A stretch of DNA of 64,000 nucleotides from contig JAESUZ010003282.1 in NCBI GenBank assembly GCA_017311185.1, forward strand, positions 806,001 to 870,000, read 5' to 3'. The notes below the pieces were generated by a model. That model did not search any database and was not told the DNA's origin. It saw only the letters and a list, made by a program, of their open reading frames with translations. This DNA comes from Proteles cristata cristata (taxonomy: Eukaryota > Chordata > Mammalia > Carnivora > Hyaenidae). Numbering within the stretch: position 1 is the first letter of the stretch; each line of letters opens with the position of its first letter. Shown piece by piece: positions 45,559-56,593 of this stretch. The position numbers were made by a program, and so were the translations under genes.

Positions 45559-46297
45559 TCTATGTGAAGATTTTTAATGCTCCTCACTTCTGGCCTCCAA
45601 ATCTCACATTCACAACATGTAAGCAAACACGATGTCTGCGGTTCCTGCTCCCGCATCAGCCGTATTCTTCCTCCCAACACAAATCTGATCCCAGACTCTT
45701 TTTTTCGTGGAAGCAGTTTTCTACATGAACCCTGGTCCAAGCCACGACAGTCTCTAGCCTTACAGGGTCCCAAAGGGCCTTTCTGCTTCCCGTCGTGTCG
45801 TGCATCTTTAGAGTTTATTCTAAATAAAGCTAAAAGTTATCCTTTTAAAACATAAATCTAACCATGTCACTCTTGTGCTTAAACCTCTCCAATGGCTTTA
45901 CGTCACACTGAAAATAAAATGCAGACATTTTATACTGGCCTACGGTTTTCTGGTCTCTGCCGATATTGTCTCATACAATTCTCGTTCACTGTGCTTCAGC
46001 CAGGCTCTGTGTCTTTGAACTCAACCAGTCTGTTCCTTCAGTAGGGTCTCTGCCAGTTTACCTGCTTTGTATGGCTCGCTCCTTCTAGCCCATCAGACTA
46101 CAGCCAAATTATCTCTTCTGCAGGGAGGCCAATCCGATCAAAAATATCTATCCAGTCACTTTCTATTGCAACATTCTCTTCAAATTCCTTGATGGCATCT
46201 ATAACTTCTGGTATTTCTTTTGTTTATTTGTATTGCAATTTTATTTTTCATCTTCTCCAACCCACTGTAAGTTGCATGAGATCAGGTACCTTGTTTG

Positions 46298-46543
46298 TCT
46301 TCCTCACTTTTTAAAAAAATTCTTTAATATTTTATTTATTTCTGAGAGAGAGAAAGACAGCATGAGCAAGGGAGGTCCAGAGAGAGAGGGAAACAGACAC
46401 AGAATCTGAAACAGGCTCCAGGCTCTGAGCTAGCTGTCAGCACAGAGCCAGACGCAGGGCTCAAACCCACAAACCATGAGATCATGACCTGAACCAAAGT
46501 CGGTTGCTTAACTGACTGAGCCACCCAGTCTTCCTCACCTTTG
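46298..46543. repeat. Target-site duplication of the enclosed SINE
   Basis: TCTTCCTCACTTTTT at 46298-46312 and TCTTCCTCACCTTTG at 46529-46543 flank the SINE and lie in the L2 sequence. Confidence 0.9.
46313..46528 (-). mobile_element. SINEC_Fc-type carnivore SINE inside L2
   Basis: Plus-strand order is AATATTTTATTTATTTCTG, a GAGAGA body, GGCTCTGAGCTAGCTGTCAG, GGGCTCAAACCCACAAACC, GACTGAGCCACCCAG. The head lacks its outermost bases, so the 5' end is truncated by a few nucleotides. Confidence 0.94.
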
Positions 46544-46612
46544 AAAGTCAGGCTTTGAAAATGGCCTGGCACACAGTATACATGAAGAAAAGATGTTAGA
46601 GTAAATAGCAGC

Positions 46613-47560
46613 ACTTATCTCCCACCTGTTTTGTCCAGTTACTTTTTATTTATGTTATTCAGGTATCACTTTTCCATATCTTAATGCAGAACTGATGCTG
46701 TTGACAATCTCCCTTCTTGGAATTCTCTTGGCCTTTAAATTCTATGTTACATGTTGTGGTTTTCCTTTGACTTGTCTAATTCCTTCTCTAGTCCTCTAAT
46801 TAAAAAGTTGAGTTCCCACAATCTACATAATTGTCTTTTATCTCTTTCTCACTATCTTTCTTGGGTATTTCAAATACCTCCGTGAGTCCAATGGATATAT
46901 CAAAGAAAAATTGCATGAGATAAGTTCAACTGATAAGAAAGACTATTAAAAACCATTGCAATAGAGAAGAACTATTGAACTCACCTCTACAGAAACTAAA
47001 GTCAAGAGCTTTGTAAGCACTGGGGTGAGCTAGTGGAAAATACTTGAGAGTATTAGTGGGAAGGTTGATCAATATGATTAGCCCATCTGAGTTTGCTAAT
47101 TGGTACTTATTGAAGTTAGGCTCATACCCTTCCATAGAGATTGAGAGATAAAAGCCCTCTTGCTTGATGATTACATTTCAAAGGGATGGTTCCCAGGTCC
47201 TTGAGAAAGACATTCCTGGGTTATAAAACTGGTAAAAGACTGGGAGAAGATTTACATCTCAAAAGAGCAGAGAAAGAATTTAGAATTGCAATTTACTTAG
47301 CGCATTTCTTAAGTCAATGCACTAAGAAAATGGAGGTCAGAGCTTTAGACTGCAGGAAATACATCTAGAGTTTGGTCAAACTGAAGAGAACATTAAGGGC
47401 GTCTTGGTCAGATGCATTTATCAGGTCACCTTCTGCATTTGGATGTTCAGACCTGATGTCCTTGACAAGCTCTAATCCTATGTCCTTGGTCACCTGCTGA
47501 ATACCTCCCCTTGAGTACCACATGTTCACATCCAACTTTTCATGTTTAAAACCAAATATT
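46613..47560. other. Unique sequence
   Basis: No gene or clear repeat family was recognised before the old L1 begins near 47561. Confidence 0.4.
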
Positions 47561-48465
47561 ATCTTTTTTAAAATTGAGATGTAATTGATATAAAACACTA
47601 TGTATTAGTTTTAGGTGCACAACATAATGATTGGATATACGTATGTACTGTGAAATGATCACCGCGAGTTTACTTAATGTCCATCACCACATAGTTACAC
47701 ATTTTTTTCTTGTGATGTGAATTTTTATTTACCCTCTCAGCAACTTTCAAATATACAGTACAGTACTGTTATGACAGTATTGACTACGGTATAGTCACCA
47801 CGCTATACATTCTGATCGTCAGGACTTATTTATTTTATAACTGGAACTTTGTACCTTTTGTCTACCCTCACCCATGTTGTGTATTCTCCATCCTCCACTT
47901 CTGACAATAACTGATCTCTTTTTCTTTGTATTTGTGACTCCAGGTTGTTTGTTTGTTAAAGATTCTACATAACAGTGAGATCACACAGTATTTGTCTTTC
48001 TGTGCCTGACTTATTTCGCTAAGCATAATGCCCTCAAGGTCCATCCATATTGTCCCAAACAGCAGGATTTTCTTTTTTGTTTTTAATAGTTGAATAATAT
48101 TTTATACACAAACACACACACACACACACCCCACATTTCTTTAACTATTTTTCCATCAATGGACACTTAATATTGTTTCCATGTCTTGGCTATTGAAAAT
48201 AATGCTGCAGTGAACATGGAGGTACAGACATTTCTTCAAGATTTCATAATTTCATTATTTTAGGTGCTGGGTCATACAGGAAGTTTTGAGAAATCTCTAT
48301 ACTCTTGTCCACAGTGGGTGTACCAACTGACATTTCTGTCAACAGTGCACAACGGTTCCCTTTTCTCCACATCATCACCCACACTTGTTATTTTTTGTGT
48401 TTCTGATAACAAGACATCTTAGCAGTTTGTAAGATGGTATCGCATTGTGGTTTTGATTTGCAACT
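47561..48465 (-). mobile_element. Old L1 (L1M-type) 3' portion
   Basis: Plus-strand wording is reverse L1: TTAGGTGCACAACATAATG, TAGTCACCACGCTATACATT, TATTTCGCTAAGCATAATGC, AAGGTCCATCCATATTGT, TTTCCATCAATGGACACTTA and ATGGTATCGCATTGTGGTTT. The 3' end lies at the left and the element is 5'-truncated at about 48465. A short CA run (48107-48130) interrupts it. Dead. Confidence 0.85.
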
Positions 48466-48529
48466 ACTCTTTTTTTCTTTTGAAAGAATTCTTACATTCA
48501 TTATTTTCTTATTTTTACTGGCACTACTT

Positions 48530-48696
48530 TTATTAACTGAATGCCATTTTAACCACTTTTCCTACCTCCAATCTTTCCTTCTCAAATTGGTTCTCTGGCA
48601 ATTTTCCTAAAATACTCTTAAAGCACAACCCTATTCTACAAAATCTTCAATGACTGTTCATTGTATACATAGTCATAATAGTGTCTGTTCTAGAGT
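48530..48696 (+). repeat. L2 LINE relic, short
   Basis: ACTCTTAAAGCACAACCCTA and ATCTTCAATGACTGTTCATT resemble the L2 ORF2 C-terminal region. Confidence 0.5.
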
Positions 48697-48710
48697 CAGA
48701 AATATTTGTC

Positions 48711-48928
48711 TTTTTTTTAAGTTTATTTATTTATTTATTTTGAGAGAGAGAGAAAGAGAGAGAGAGTGGGATGGAAAGTGGCAGAGGAGAAAGAGTCCTA
48801 AGGAAGCTCTGCTGTCAATGCACAGTGCATAGCCTGATATGGGGCTCAAACCCATGAACTGTTAGATCATGACTTGAGCCAAGATTAAGAGTCAGATGCT
48901 TAAATGACTGAGCTACCCAGTTGCTCCT
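48711..48928 (-). mobile_element. SINEC carnivore SINE, older subtype
   Basis: Plus-strand order is TTTAAGTTTATTTATTTATT, a GAGAGA body, GCTGTCAATGCACAGTGCAT, GGGGCTCAAACCCATGAACT, AGATTAAGAGTCAGATGCTT and GAGCTACCCAGTTGCTCC. The AAGATTAAGAGTCAGATG segment marks the longer, older form. Target duplication is AGAAATATTTGTCT / AGAAATATTTCTAA. Confidence 0.93.
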
Positions 48929-48988
48929 AGAAATATTTCTAAGTATTCATGATAGTAAGACTGCATAATCACATAAAAGACTCTATTA

Positions 48989-50378
48989 TTTTTTTTAATT
49001 TTAAAAAATCTTTATTTATTTTTAAAAATTAATTTTTCAGTTTACATTCAGTTTAGTTACATATAGTGCAACACTGATTTCACGAGTAGATTCTTAATGC
49101 CCCTTACCCATTTAGCCCATCCCGCCTCCCACAACTTCTCCAGCAGCTCTCTGTTTATTTTCTATATTTAAGAGTCTCTTATGTTTTGCCCCCTCCCTGT
49201 TTTTTGCTTCCCTTCCCTTACGTTCATCTGTTTTGTATCTTAAAGTCCTCATGTGAGTGAAGTCATATGATATCTGTCTTGCTCTGAGTAATTTTGCCTG
49301 GCATAATACCCTCTAGTTCCATCCATGTAGTGGCAGATGGCAAGAGTTCATTCTTTTTATTGCTGAGTAATACTCCATATATCCATTCATCTATCTATGG
49401 ACAGTCTGGCTCTTTCCATACTTTGGCTATTGTCAATTGCATTGCTATAAATATTGGGGTGCTTGTGCCCCTTCCAAACAGCATACCTTTATCCCTTAGA
49501 TAAATACTTAGTAGTGCAATTGCTGGGACATCGAGTAGTTCTATTTTTAATTCTTTGAGCAACCTCCATACTATTTTCCAGAGTGGCTGTACCAGTTTGC
49601 ATTCCCAACAGCAGTGCAAAGGAGATCATTTCTTTTCACCCTCACCAACATCTGTTGTTGCCTGAGTTGTTAATGTTTGCCATTCTGACTGGTGTGAGGT
49701 GGTGTCTCATTGTGGTTTTGATTTGTATTTCCCTGATGATGAGTGATGTTGAGCATTTTCTCATGTGTCTGTTGGCCATCTGGATGTCTTCTTTGGAGAA
49801 GTATCTATTCATGTCTTTTGCCCATTTCTTTGCTGGATTATTTGGTTTTTTGGCTGTTGAGTTTGATAAGTTCTTTATATATTTTGGATACTAACCCTTT
49901 ATCTGATATGTTGTTTGCAAATATCTCCTCTAATTCTGTTGGTTGCCTTTTAGTTTTGCTGATTGTTTCTTTTGCTGTGCAGAAGCTTTTTATTTTGATG
50001 AAGTCCCAATAGTTCATTTTTGCTTTTGCTTCCCTTAGCTCTGGAGACGTGTTGAGTAAGAAGTTGATGAGGCCGAAGCCAAAGAGGTTTTTGCCTGCTT
50101 TCTCCTCAAGGATTTTAATGGCTTCCTGTCTTACATTTAGGTCTTTCATTCATTTCGAGTTTTCTTTTGTGTATGGTGTAAGAATGTGGTCCAGGTTCAT
50201 TTTTCTGCATGTCACTGTCAAGGTTTCTGAGCTGAAGAGACCATTTGCTGAAAAAACTGTCTTTATTCCATTGGATATTCTTTCCTGTTTTGTCAAAGAT
50301 TAGTTGGCCATGTGTTTGTGGGTCCATTTATGGGTTTTCTATTCTGTTCCATTGATCTGAGAGTCTGTTTTTGTGCCA
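48989..50378 (-). mobile_element. 5'-truncated L1, about 1.4 kb
   Basis: Reverse-oriented L1, with the T-rich complement of its tail at the left. Then come TATAGTGCAACACTGATTTC, ATGTGAGTGAAGTCATATGA, TAGTTCCATCCATGTAGTGG, TGGTGTGAGGTGGTGTCTCA and ATTGATCTGAGAGTCTGTTT. It stops at TTGTGCCAGA, the 5' truncation point. It is less decayed than the L1s at 30.3 and 47.6 kb, so younger. It cannot move because the 5' UTR, ORF1 and most of ORF2 are missing. Confidence 0.92.
49390..50370 (-). pseudogene. L1 ORF2 C-terminal fragment, frameshifted
   Basis: Three successive minus-strand frames carry recognisable L1 ORF2 protein from upstream to downstream: 50327-50115 (with DKTGKNIQWNKDSFFSKW), 50149-49838 (with KAKMNYWDFIKIKSFCTAKE) and 49619-49395 (with [20 protein letters not shown]). 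They overlap or shift in frame, so the reading is broken. This is the region after the reverse transcriptase domain; the endonuclease and RT catalytic parts are absent. Non-functional. Confidence 0.85.
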
Positions 50379-50396
50379 GAACTGTTCTATTGGTTT

Positions 50397-50606
50397 TTTT
50401 AAATGTTTATTTATTTTGAGAGAGAGAGAGAGAGAACAAACAGGGGAGTGAGGGACAGAGATAGAGCAGAGAGAGTGAATCCCAAGCAGACTCCATGCTG
50501 TCAGCACAGAGCGTGATGTGGGACTCAAATTCAGAAACAGTGAGATAATGACTTGAGCCCAAATCTAAAGTCAGATGCTTAACTGCCTGGGCCACCCAGG
50601 TGCCCC
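50397..50606 (-). mobile_element. SINEC carnivore SINE beside L1
   Basis: Plus-strand order is TTTAAATGTTTATTTATTTT, a GAGAGA body, ATGCTGTCAGCACAGAGCGT, GTGGGACTCAAATTCAGAAA, AAATCTAAAGTCAGATGCTT and GCCACCCAGGTGCCCC. The AAATCTAAAGTCAGATG segment is the longer, older form. Confidence 0.93.
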
Positions 50607-50624
50607 AAAACTCTATTGTTTTTA

Positions 50625-52469
50625 GCCACCTAGGATGCTTGGAAAATTCTTGAAGTAGTAATAATTAAGTAAGAGAAATAGTGACAAGAGAAGAATGTGG
50701 CCCTATGTAGTGGAATGATGGTTTTACAGAGACATAAGTGTTACTAACAAAAACAAAGAGTTAAAGAAAAAAAGGGAGTATCTCCATTCCTGGTCTTTAC
50801 ATGGTCTCCGTTAGATCAGCCGTTAGTATTTAATCTTTTTGCTGTCCCCATTCCACTTGGATTTACTTCCAATGTCTGCCACTACCTAAGTCAAAAGTAA
50901 CTGTTTATCTGTTTATTTCAGATATAGATCTATAGATACTATATATCTACATATCTTGCAAAATGACTTCTAGAAATTTATTCACTGGTCAGTCCAATCA
51001 CATGAATATGAGATGCAGTTACTAGTAAACTTGCCTGCAAGCAACGAGAGGGTAGGAAAATCAGCTACCTATTATGCTTAGTCAAGAGAAAAATCTAGGA
51101 TCGCTAATGTCCCTCATAGCACCGATTGATATCACAGCTACTCATGGGAGAAAACATAGAATTCAGAGAAACATCTATTTCTGTTGTTTTGTTCACCTAC
51201 CTCCTCAAACATTTTTGTATTGTAACCAGAGAATTTTCTTTGTTAAATTACTAATTTTTATTGTGAGAATCAGGATGGACATAGCATTCTAGGCACTCAG
51301 TACAGATGCCAAGCTTCTCTATTTGTGTTTATGTATATGGGTTAAATACTCAAACTAAGCCTAAGGAAAGGCATTTACAGAAACTAAATTGGTCAGCATG
51401 TACCTGGATGGCTCCATTTAAGGATAAGAAGTCTACCAGACTTAGAGACATTCCTAATTCTGTCAATATAGAGGAATTCTCTATTCTGAAGTAATGATAT
51501 TTTGTGCAGTTATTCTATATCTGTCATCAACTATAATATCTAAATCTTGTTGCATTCATTAAACAATGAAACATTTCATATTATATTATATTATATTATA
51601 TTAAACATTCATTGATAGGATTAGTGATTATAGCATTCATTCTCAGAATTTTAATATTTCACATCTGCTATTTTTCAATAATAAAATAGTAGGAATATAT
51701 CATCAAAAATATCAGGCAATTTTTTGTGTGTGTGGCTGTCTACTATTTTATTAGTTTATGTAGGACCAACACAGTCTGAGTCTAGGTGACTGGATTCAAC
51801 ACAAGTTTATTTCTTACTTAGATAAAACCCATTTGACAGTAAGACTGTCTTCTAAGTTCAATGTAGGCTTTGATATCAAGCCTGCTGATTAGAAGAGAGA
51901 CACGGAGACAAGCTTCTTACCCGGAGCTGACACAGACAGTGAAGATGGGTTACACGACCCTTTTAAGTTTCAGGGGCTCAGGAAATGTACTCTCTGTCCA
52001 AGTACCTGCTTCTCTGTGACTCTACAGCTTGAAACAGGATCCTAGATCTTCTGTACCCAGCTAGCTAGTCCTGCCACAAATCCCTGTGTTTAGGCATTTA
52101 AGCAAAAATCTGTTGACTTAGTTATTTACATCTTAAAATAAAGCTCCATGACTCATCTGAATTATGCAAAGGAACACACATTTGCAAAGATTACAAGTTT
52201 AGATAGAGCAGTCCCTATAAAGTTTCATTACGAAAAGCTTATACCAGAAGAGTCATTCTTTCTTGAATTTGAAGGCTTCCAAAACTGGTATTTAAACTGA
52301 ATTCCCTCTACATAAGAGAGAACTAAAGAAAATGAAGAAAGTTGGATTCCTTAAATAAAATGTATAGTCCATTATGAGTTAAAAAATTTTTTTTCAGTGA
52401 ATATGTCATTCAAGTTATAAAGCAAGAGAGATTATTTAAAGATAGAGTCAAAAGAAAATATTTGGAACT
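50625..52469. other. Mostly unique, AT-rich sequence
   Basis: No gene was recognised. A TATTA run lies at about 51578-51603. The stretch around 51770-52080 (GGATTCAACACAAGTTTATT and following) might be an old repeat, but I cannot assign it. Confidence 0.4.
51578..51603. repeat. (TATTA)n microsatellite
   Basis: About five uninterrupted 5-bp TATTA units. Confidence 0.9.
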
Positions 52470-52474
52470 AGAGC

Positions 52475-52702
52475 CCTGGTTGGGCAGCTATGGTCAACAC
52501 AACAAATCTTGCCAATAGGCTGTGTTGTAAATAAAGTTTTATTGGAACAGAGACACATCTCTTCACTTACATTTTGCCTATGACTGCCTTTACATATTGC
52601 CTTTTAAGCATAATAATAGCAGAACTAAGTAATATGCCCTGCATATCTAAATATATATATTATCTGGCCCTTAATAGAAAAATTTTGCTGACCTCTGTAC
52701 TA
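52475..52702 (-). mobile_element. MER58-like hAT-Charlie MITE relic
   Basis: TGTAAATAAAGTTTTATTGG, AACAGAGACACATCTCTTCA, TTGCCTATGACTGCCTTTAC, TTATCTGGCCCTTAATAGAA and TTTTGCTGACCTCTG follow the MER58 non-autonomous DNA transposon in reverse. The right end carries its terminal motif; the left end is more decayed. No transposase is encoded. Confidence 0.78.
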
Positions 52703-52732
52703 CAGGAATAACTCTCCTCATCATACCTCCAG

Positions 52733-52846
52733 TAGTGTAAAGGAAGAGATTTATCAGCATCTAGAAAAATTTGCACAAAAATGCTCTATTAGTGTAAAGG
52801 AAGAGGTTTATCAGTATCTAGAAAAATTTGCACAAAAATGCTCTCT
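52733..52846. repeat. 57-bp perfect-period tandem duplication
   Basis: Unit 1 (52733-52789) and unit 2 (52790-52846) start TAGTGTAAAGGAAGAG and end GCACAAAAATGCTCT plus two bases. They differ at three of 57 positions by my count. No low-complexity sequence explains the copy. Confidence 0.95.
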
Positions 52847-53073
52847 TAATTGAATGATGACATGTTTGCCTCCCTTCATTTTTAATCTCACACTTCAGAA
52901 AAAGATCAAAGAATATTATTTTATTTTCAATTATAATGACTGATTAAATTCTTTTCATTTTAGATAGTACTTATCTTGTTCTTTGAGGAATACATTAATT
53001 ATTTTATCTGCTAAAAATTATATCAGAAAGATAACATATTTTAATATATTATACATTTGTGTTTTCATTCAAA

Positions 53074-53279
53074 AAAAATTTAGTGTTTACTTTTGAGAGA
53101 GAGACAGAACATGAGTGGGGGAGGGACAGAGATAGAGAATGGAGACCCAGAATCCAAAGCAGACTCCAGGCTCTGAGCTGTCAGCACAGAGCCTCACGCG
53201 GGGCTTGAACTCACAAACCATGAGATCATGACCTGAGCTGAAGTTGGATGACCAGGCGGCTGAGCCACCCAGGTACCCC
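53074..53279 (-). mobile_element. SINEC_Fc-type carnivore SINE
   Basis: Plus-strand order is TTTAGTGTTTACTTTTGAG, a GAGAGA body, GCTGTCAGCACAGAGCCTCA, GGGGCTTGAACTCACAAACC and GAGCCACCCAGGTACCCC. TGTGTTTTCATTC before and TGTGTTTTCAGTT after form the target duplication. Confidence 0.94.
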
Positions 53280-53289
53280 TGTGTTTTCA

Positions 53290-53719
53290 GTTTTAAATTT
53301 ACTGTGTATTTATTCATTTTGTATTTAAATTGTATTAGATATTTGGTTCAATAAAATATTTATAAATTCTAGTCACAATATCTATTATTCTCATTAAGCT
53401 TCAGTGCTTTAATCACTAGAAAATTCCCACTATTCCACTGTGATGGATGTCTGAGTTAAAATTAAAGGAGGTATTAATCCAGTTACTTTGAAGCCACCTA
53501 TCTATTTATACAGTGAGTCTCTGACAAACATCCACACCTCCTTTAGGAAGCTTCTAGAAATGACTAGTGAACAAAAGCAGTGGGTACTGAATGAACAAAA
53601 AGTTCCTAAAGTCTGGGGTTAGAAACTGTAGTAGAGTTGTGATTGTCTTCCCTTCTAAAAGTTGGCTGTGAGAATAGATTATCACAGTGCGTGTTACTCA
53701 TGGTGATTACAGGGAGAAA
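53290..53719. other. Unique sequence
   Basis: No gene or repeat family was recognised. Confidence 0.4.
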
Positions 53720-53845
53720 GTGGAAGTTCAGATTCGGCTTTTCCTTTAACCTTGGAAAGGTGTTTCAACTCCCCTCTCTGAGCTTTGGTTTCTTCAACTA
53801 TAGAGAAGAAAGGACAGGTTGGTGGTTTCTCATCTATAGTAAATC
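53720..53845 (+). repeat. MIR relic, core
   Basis: TAACCTTGGAAAGGTGTTTC, AACTCCCCTCTCTGAGCTTT and GGTTTCTTCAACTATAGAGA follow the MIR core. Confidence 0.6.
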
Positions 53846-53990
53846 TAATATGAATGAGAGATATATGTATTTTAAAGCATGCTTGCTCTTATAGACAGAT
53901 GATAGATGGATAGTCTTTCTTCATAACAGGTGGTTCTGAGAAAAGGTGATTAGCAGTAAGTGATATTCAGAATTACCGAAGGGAATCATG

Positions 53991-54236
53991 CCTAGGGGCC
54001 TCAGTCGTTTAAACATCTGATTTTGGCTCAGGTCATGGTCTCATGACCTGAGTTTGGGTTGTGAGTTTGAGCCCCACATCAGGCTCCACACTATCAGTTG
54101 GAGCTTGCTGGAGATTCTTTCTCTTCCTCTATCTCTACCCCTGCTCACCTCATGCGTGCTCTCTCTCTCTCTCCCTTGCACATGCTCTCTCTCTCTCTCT
54201 CTTTCTCTCTCAAAATAAATAAATAAACTTAGAAAA
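53991..54236 (+). mobile_element. SINEC carnivore SINE with damaged head
   Basis: The head is short (CCTAGGGGCCTCAGTCG): it lacks the CTGGGTGGCTC stretch, so the A-box is lost. The rest is typical, with TTTTGGCTCAGGTCATGGTC, a duplicated TCATGGTCTCATGACC patch, GAGTTTGAGCCCCACATC, a long CT body with two TC runs (to about 54212) and a CAAAATAAATAAATAAAC tail. Pol III transcription is unlikely. Confidence 0.9.
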
Positions 54237-54599
54237 ATGACCATAGGAAGAGGCGGAAAGAGAACTGGCATGAAAGGCAGAGCCTTAGGGTTCTAAAATT
54301 CAGATTCTGATTTTATGTATAAATGTATACATACAGAGGGAAAGTGAGACAGCAAGATTTAAGAGTGAAAAAGCCATGGAACCCTTCCCCCCTGCCCCCA
54401 CAATCTTATAAAATTTAAAATGCAATACAAACAAAAAAATCCAATGATTAAAGTGGAGGATGGGAGGTCTAGGTGCCCATCCTCTAGTCCATCTGACTTT
54501 TCTGTTGCTCTTAAGGTCTTTTTTAGGAATCAAAAATGGAAAACAGTATTTGAAAACTGCTTTTAAAAATAATATCTAACCTGCTCTTTACATGGTTTA

Positions 54600-54850
54600 A
54601 AGTCTCTCTGTTAGTGAAGCATTTCCTGACCCTTTTTATTCTATTTCTTCTCTTAACCGTCTCTCCTAGTTTCTGCAGTATTTTTTTTGAACTCTTCCAT
54701 GCCCTGCATTATGAAATATCATCTCTGATTATACTGACTTCTTGAATTTTTAATTACTTTTCAATTCCTTTGGTCTGGTCTTACCAGTAGACTGTAAGGT
54801 TCTCATTTACCCCCTGCTGCTACCCCAGCACTTAGCATGGTGCCTTGGTG
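54600..54850 (+). repeat. L2 LINE 3'-end relic
   Basis: GAAGCATTTCCTGACCCTTT, TACCAGTAGACTGTAAGGTT and CCCCAGCACTTAGCATGGTG follow an L2 3' end. Confidence 0.65.
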
Positions 54851-55376
54851 ACCACTGTAGTATGTTAGTACTTACAGAGATTAGAATGGCTTGATCCATT
54901 ACTCTGTACTATATCCATACTTATGTTGGACCTACTCTTGAGTACAGGGAGTAGTTTAATTCTATACTCTAAGTGCTGTGAAATATAAACCCACAGTAAT
55001 CCTGTAATATTTCACTTTCCATACTACATTTTATTTTAGCCAGAAAAAGGGAGCTAACTAATCAGATTATTTAATGTTATGGTACCGTGTCACATACCCC
55101 TTACCTAGTTCTTTCATTAGGTGGCGGTGAGGGGTGGGGGCTTAGTTGTCTGGCTTTTGGGAACTCTGAACAGTATCTATTGTAGTCACACAAATCACAT
55201 TCCTGGGTCTACTACTGAAAAAAGTTCTGATAATTATTACCCATCCCAAAAAAGTGAATGACCCAAAGGAGAGTATTCTGAACGTTGAAATAGTAATTTC
55301 TTTACTTTAATGGATTGTGTTGGAAATGTACTCCTAGCTGATAGTTCACCTAGGATCCCTCTGGCTTAAACAAATT
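54851..55376. other. Unique sequence
   Basis: No gene or repeat family was recognised. Confidence 0.4.
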
Positions 55377-55621
55377 AAAAAAGATCACTAAAGGGGCGCC
55401 TGGGTAGCTTAGTCGGTTAAGCGTCCGACTTTCGCTTAGGTCACGATCTCGCGGTTCGTGGGTTCGAGCCCCGCGTCGGGCTCTGTGCTGACTGCCAGCT
55501 CGGAGCCTGGAGCCTGTTTCAGTCTGTGACTCCCTTTCTCTGTGACCCTCCCCTGCTCGCGCTGTCTCTCTCTTTCTCTCTCCTAGAAATAAATAAAAAA
55601 TATTAAAAAAAAATCACTAAA
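55377..55621. repeat. Target-site duplication of the enclosed SINE
   Basis: AAAAAAGATCACTAAA at 55377-55392 and AAAAAAAATCACTAAA at 55606-55621 differ at one position. Confidence 0.95.
55393..55605 (+). mobile_element. Young SINEC_Fc-subtype SINE
   Basis: A near-consensus copy: GGGGCGCCTGGGTAGCTTAG head, intact A-box region, perfect B-box GGTTCGAGCCC, most CpGs retained (CGGTTAAGCGTCCGAC, CTCGCGGTTCG, CCGCGTCGGG), GCTGACTGCCAGCTCGGAGC, a CT body and a CCTAGAAATAAATAAAAAAT tail. High CpG retention, intact Pol III boxes and a near-perfect target duplication point to a recent insertion. Confidence 0.97.
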
Positions 55622-56593
55622 TATAATGCCTATTTGAAATTTAGAGACAAACAGAAAAAAAAGAATATGTGTGCATATGTGTATGTGGTTTAAAATGAAA
55701 AATCATATATATATCAGAGAAGACAAGTGAACTTCAATTTCAAGATGAACCTAGCTCACTTACATAGGTACTAGAACACTGTGAAAGGTCTACTAAGCTG
55801 TCCCGAGTCTTATTTGTACATTACTGTCAGGTAAAGCAAAGCAGAACATATTTCAGCATTTGAAATCCCTCTAGTGACTAAATTGCTTATCTATAGTCAT
55901 TTTTCAAAAGCCATAAAATCACTTGATGTATTAAACACAAAATGCTCCATTTTGGTAGTCTGGAAATATTTGTAGGGACCTAAAAGCTAAAATAAATGTT
56001 TGTCTTTATGTAAAGTTGTTACCGATGCCTATTCAATAGTGGAGGTATTCTGCATTTTTATTTCAGCAGTGAAGACAGATGATCCATCCACATCATCTCA
56101 CTAGTTGTTCCTTAGTATAATGGCTTTTATATATAAGATGAGTGATTGTGAGGAGAGTTATAGTCTTTGGCCAGAGAAAAGGATAAAGCTACCAGTCCTT
56201 TCTATGATAAAATGAACATTGGCTATATTAAAAACTATTATAGTAAGAGACATATTTCTGGCTCTGGTGGATTAATTTGTAAAGACTAGCCATTCCTCCT
56301 ATAAGAATTAGGAAGGCTGGATAAGATGAAGTGAAAAATGAAAATCCATTTGGATGCATTGGCAAAAATACAAAGTCAGCAAGGACTAGAGAAGCCAAGA
56401 TCTTAGAGAAATACTGGAAAGAAGGGAATAACTGAGAAGTGAGCCTAATATTCAGCTCTGCTTTTTCCTTCCAAATGTTTATTTATTCATAAATGGTGGC
56501 TGAGCCATGGAAAGTTAAGGCTTTATTCAATCTCCTAAAGCTTGAGACACAAAAACTAGAGTTAGGAGCTGTCAAAATGGGATACCCTGGCCG
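55622..56593. other. Unique sequence between two young SINEs
   Basis: No gene or repeat family was recognised. Confidence 0.4.

Larger units (their letters stand above)
45845..46612 (+). mobile_element. L2 LINE relic interrupted by a SINE
   Basis: CTAACCATGTCACTCTTGTG, CTTAAACCTCTCCAATGGCT, TTCCTTGATGGCATCTATAA and AACCCACTGTAAGTTGCATG run in L2 order to a 3' end. After the SINE this resumes with TTGAAAATGGCCTGGCACAC and AGTATACATGAAG. The continuity across the SINE shows it inserted into the L2. Confidence 0.85.
48975..50624. repeat. Three copies of one target site around L1 and SINE
   Basis: AAAAGACTCTATTATTTT at about 48976-48993, GAACTGTTCTATTGGTTTTT at about 50379-50398 and AAAACTCTATTGTTTTTA at 50607-50624. 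The first and second flank the L1; the second and third flank the SINE. The SINE therefore inserted in the L1's target duplication, or the L1 inserted at the SINE's. Confidence 0.75.

Noticed and set aside
55393..55605. tRNA-like Pol III promoter, considered as a tRNA gene
   Set aside because: The A- and B-boxes belong to the tRNA-derived head of a SINE. There is no complete cloverleaf or terminator at tRNA distance.
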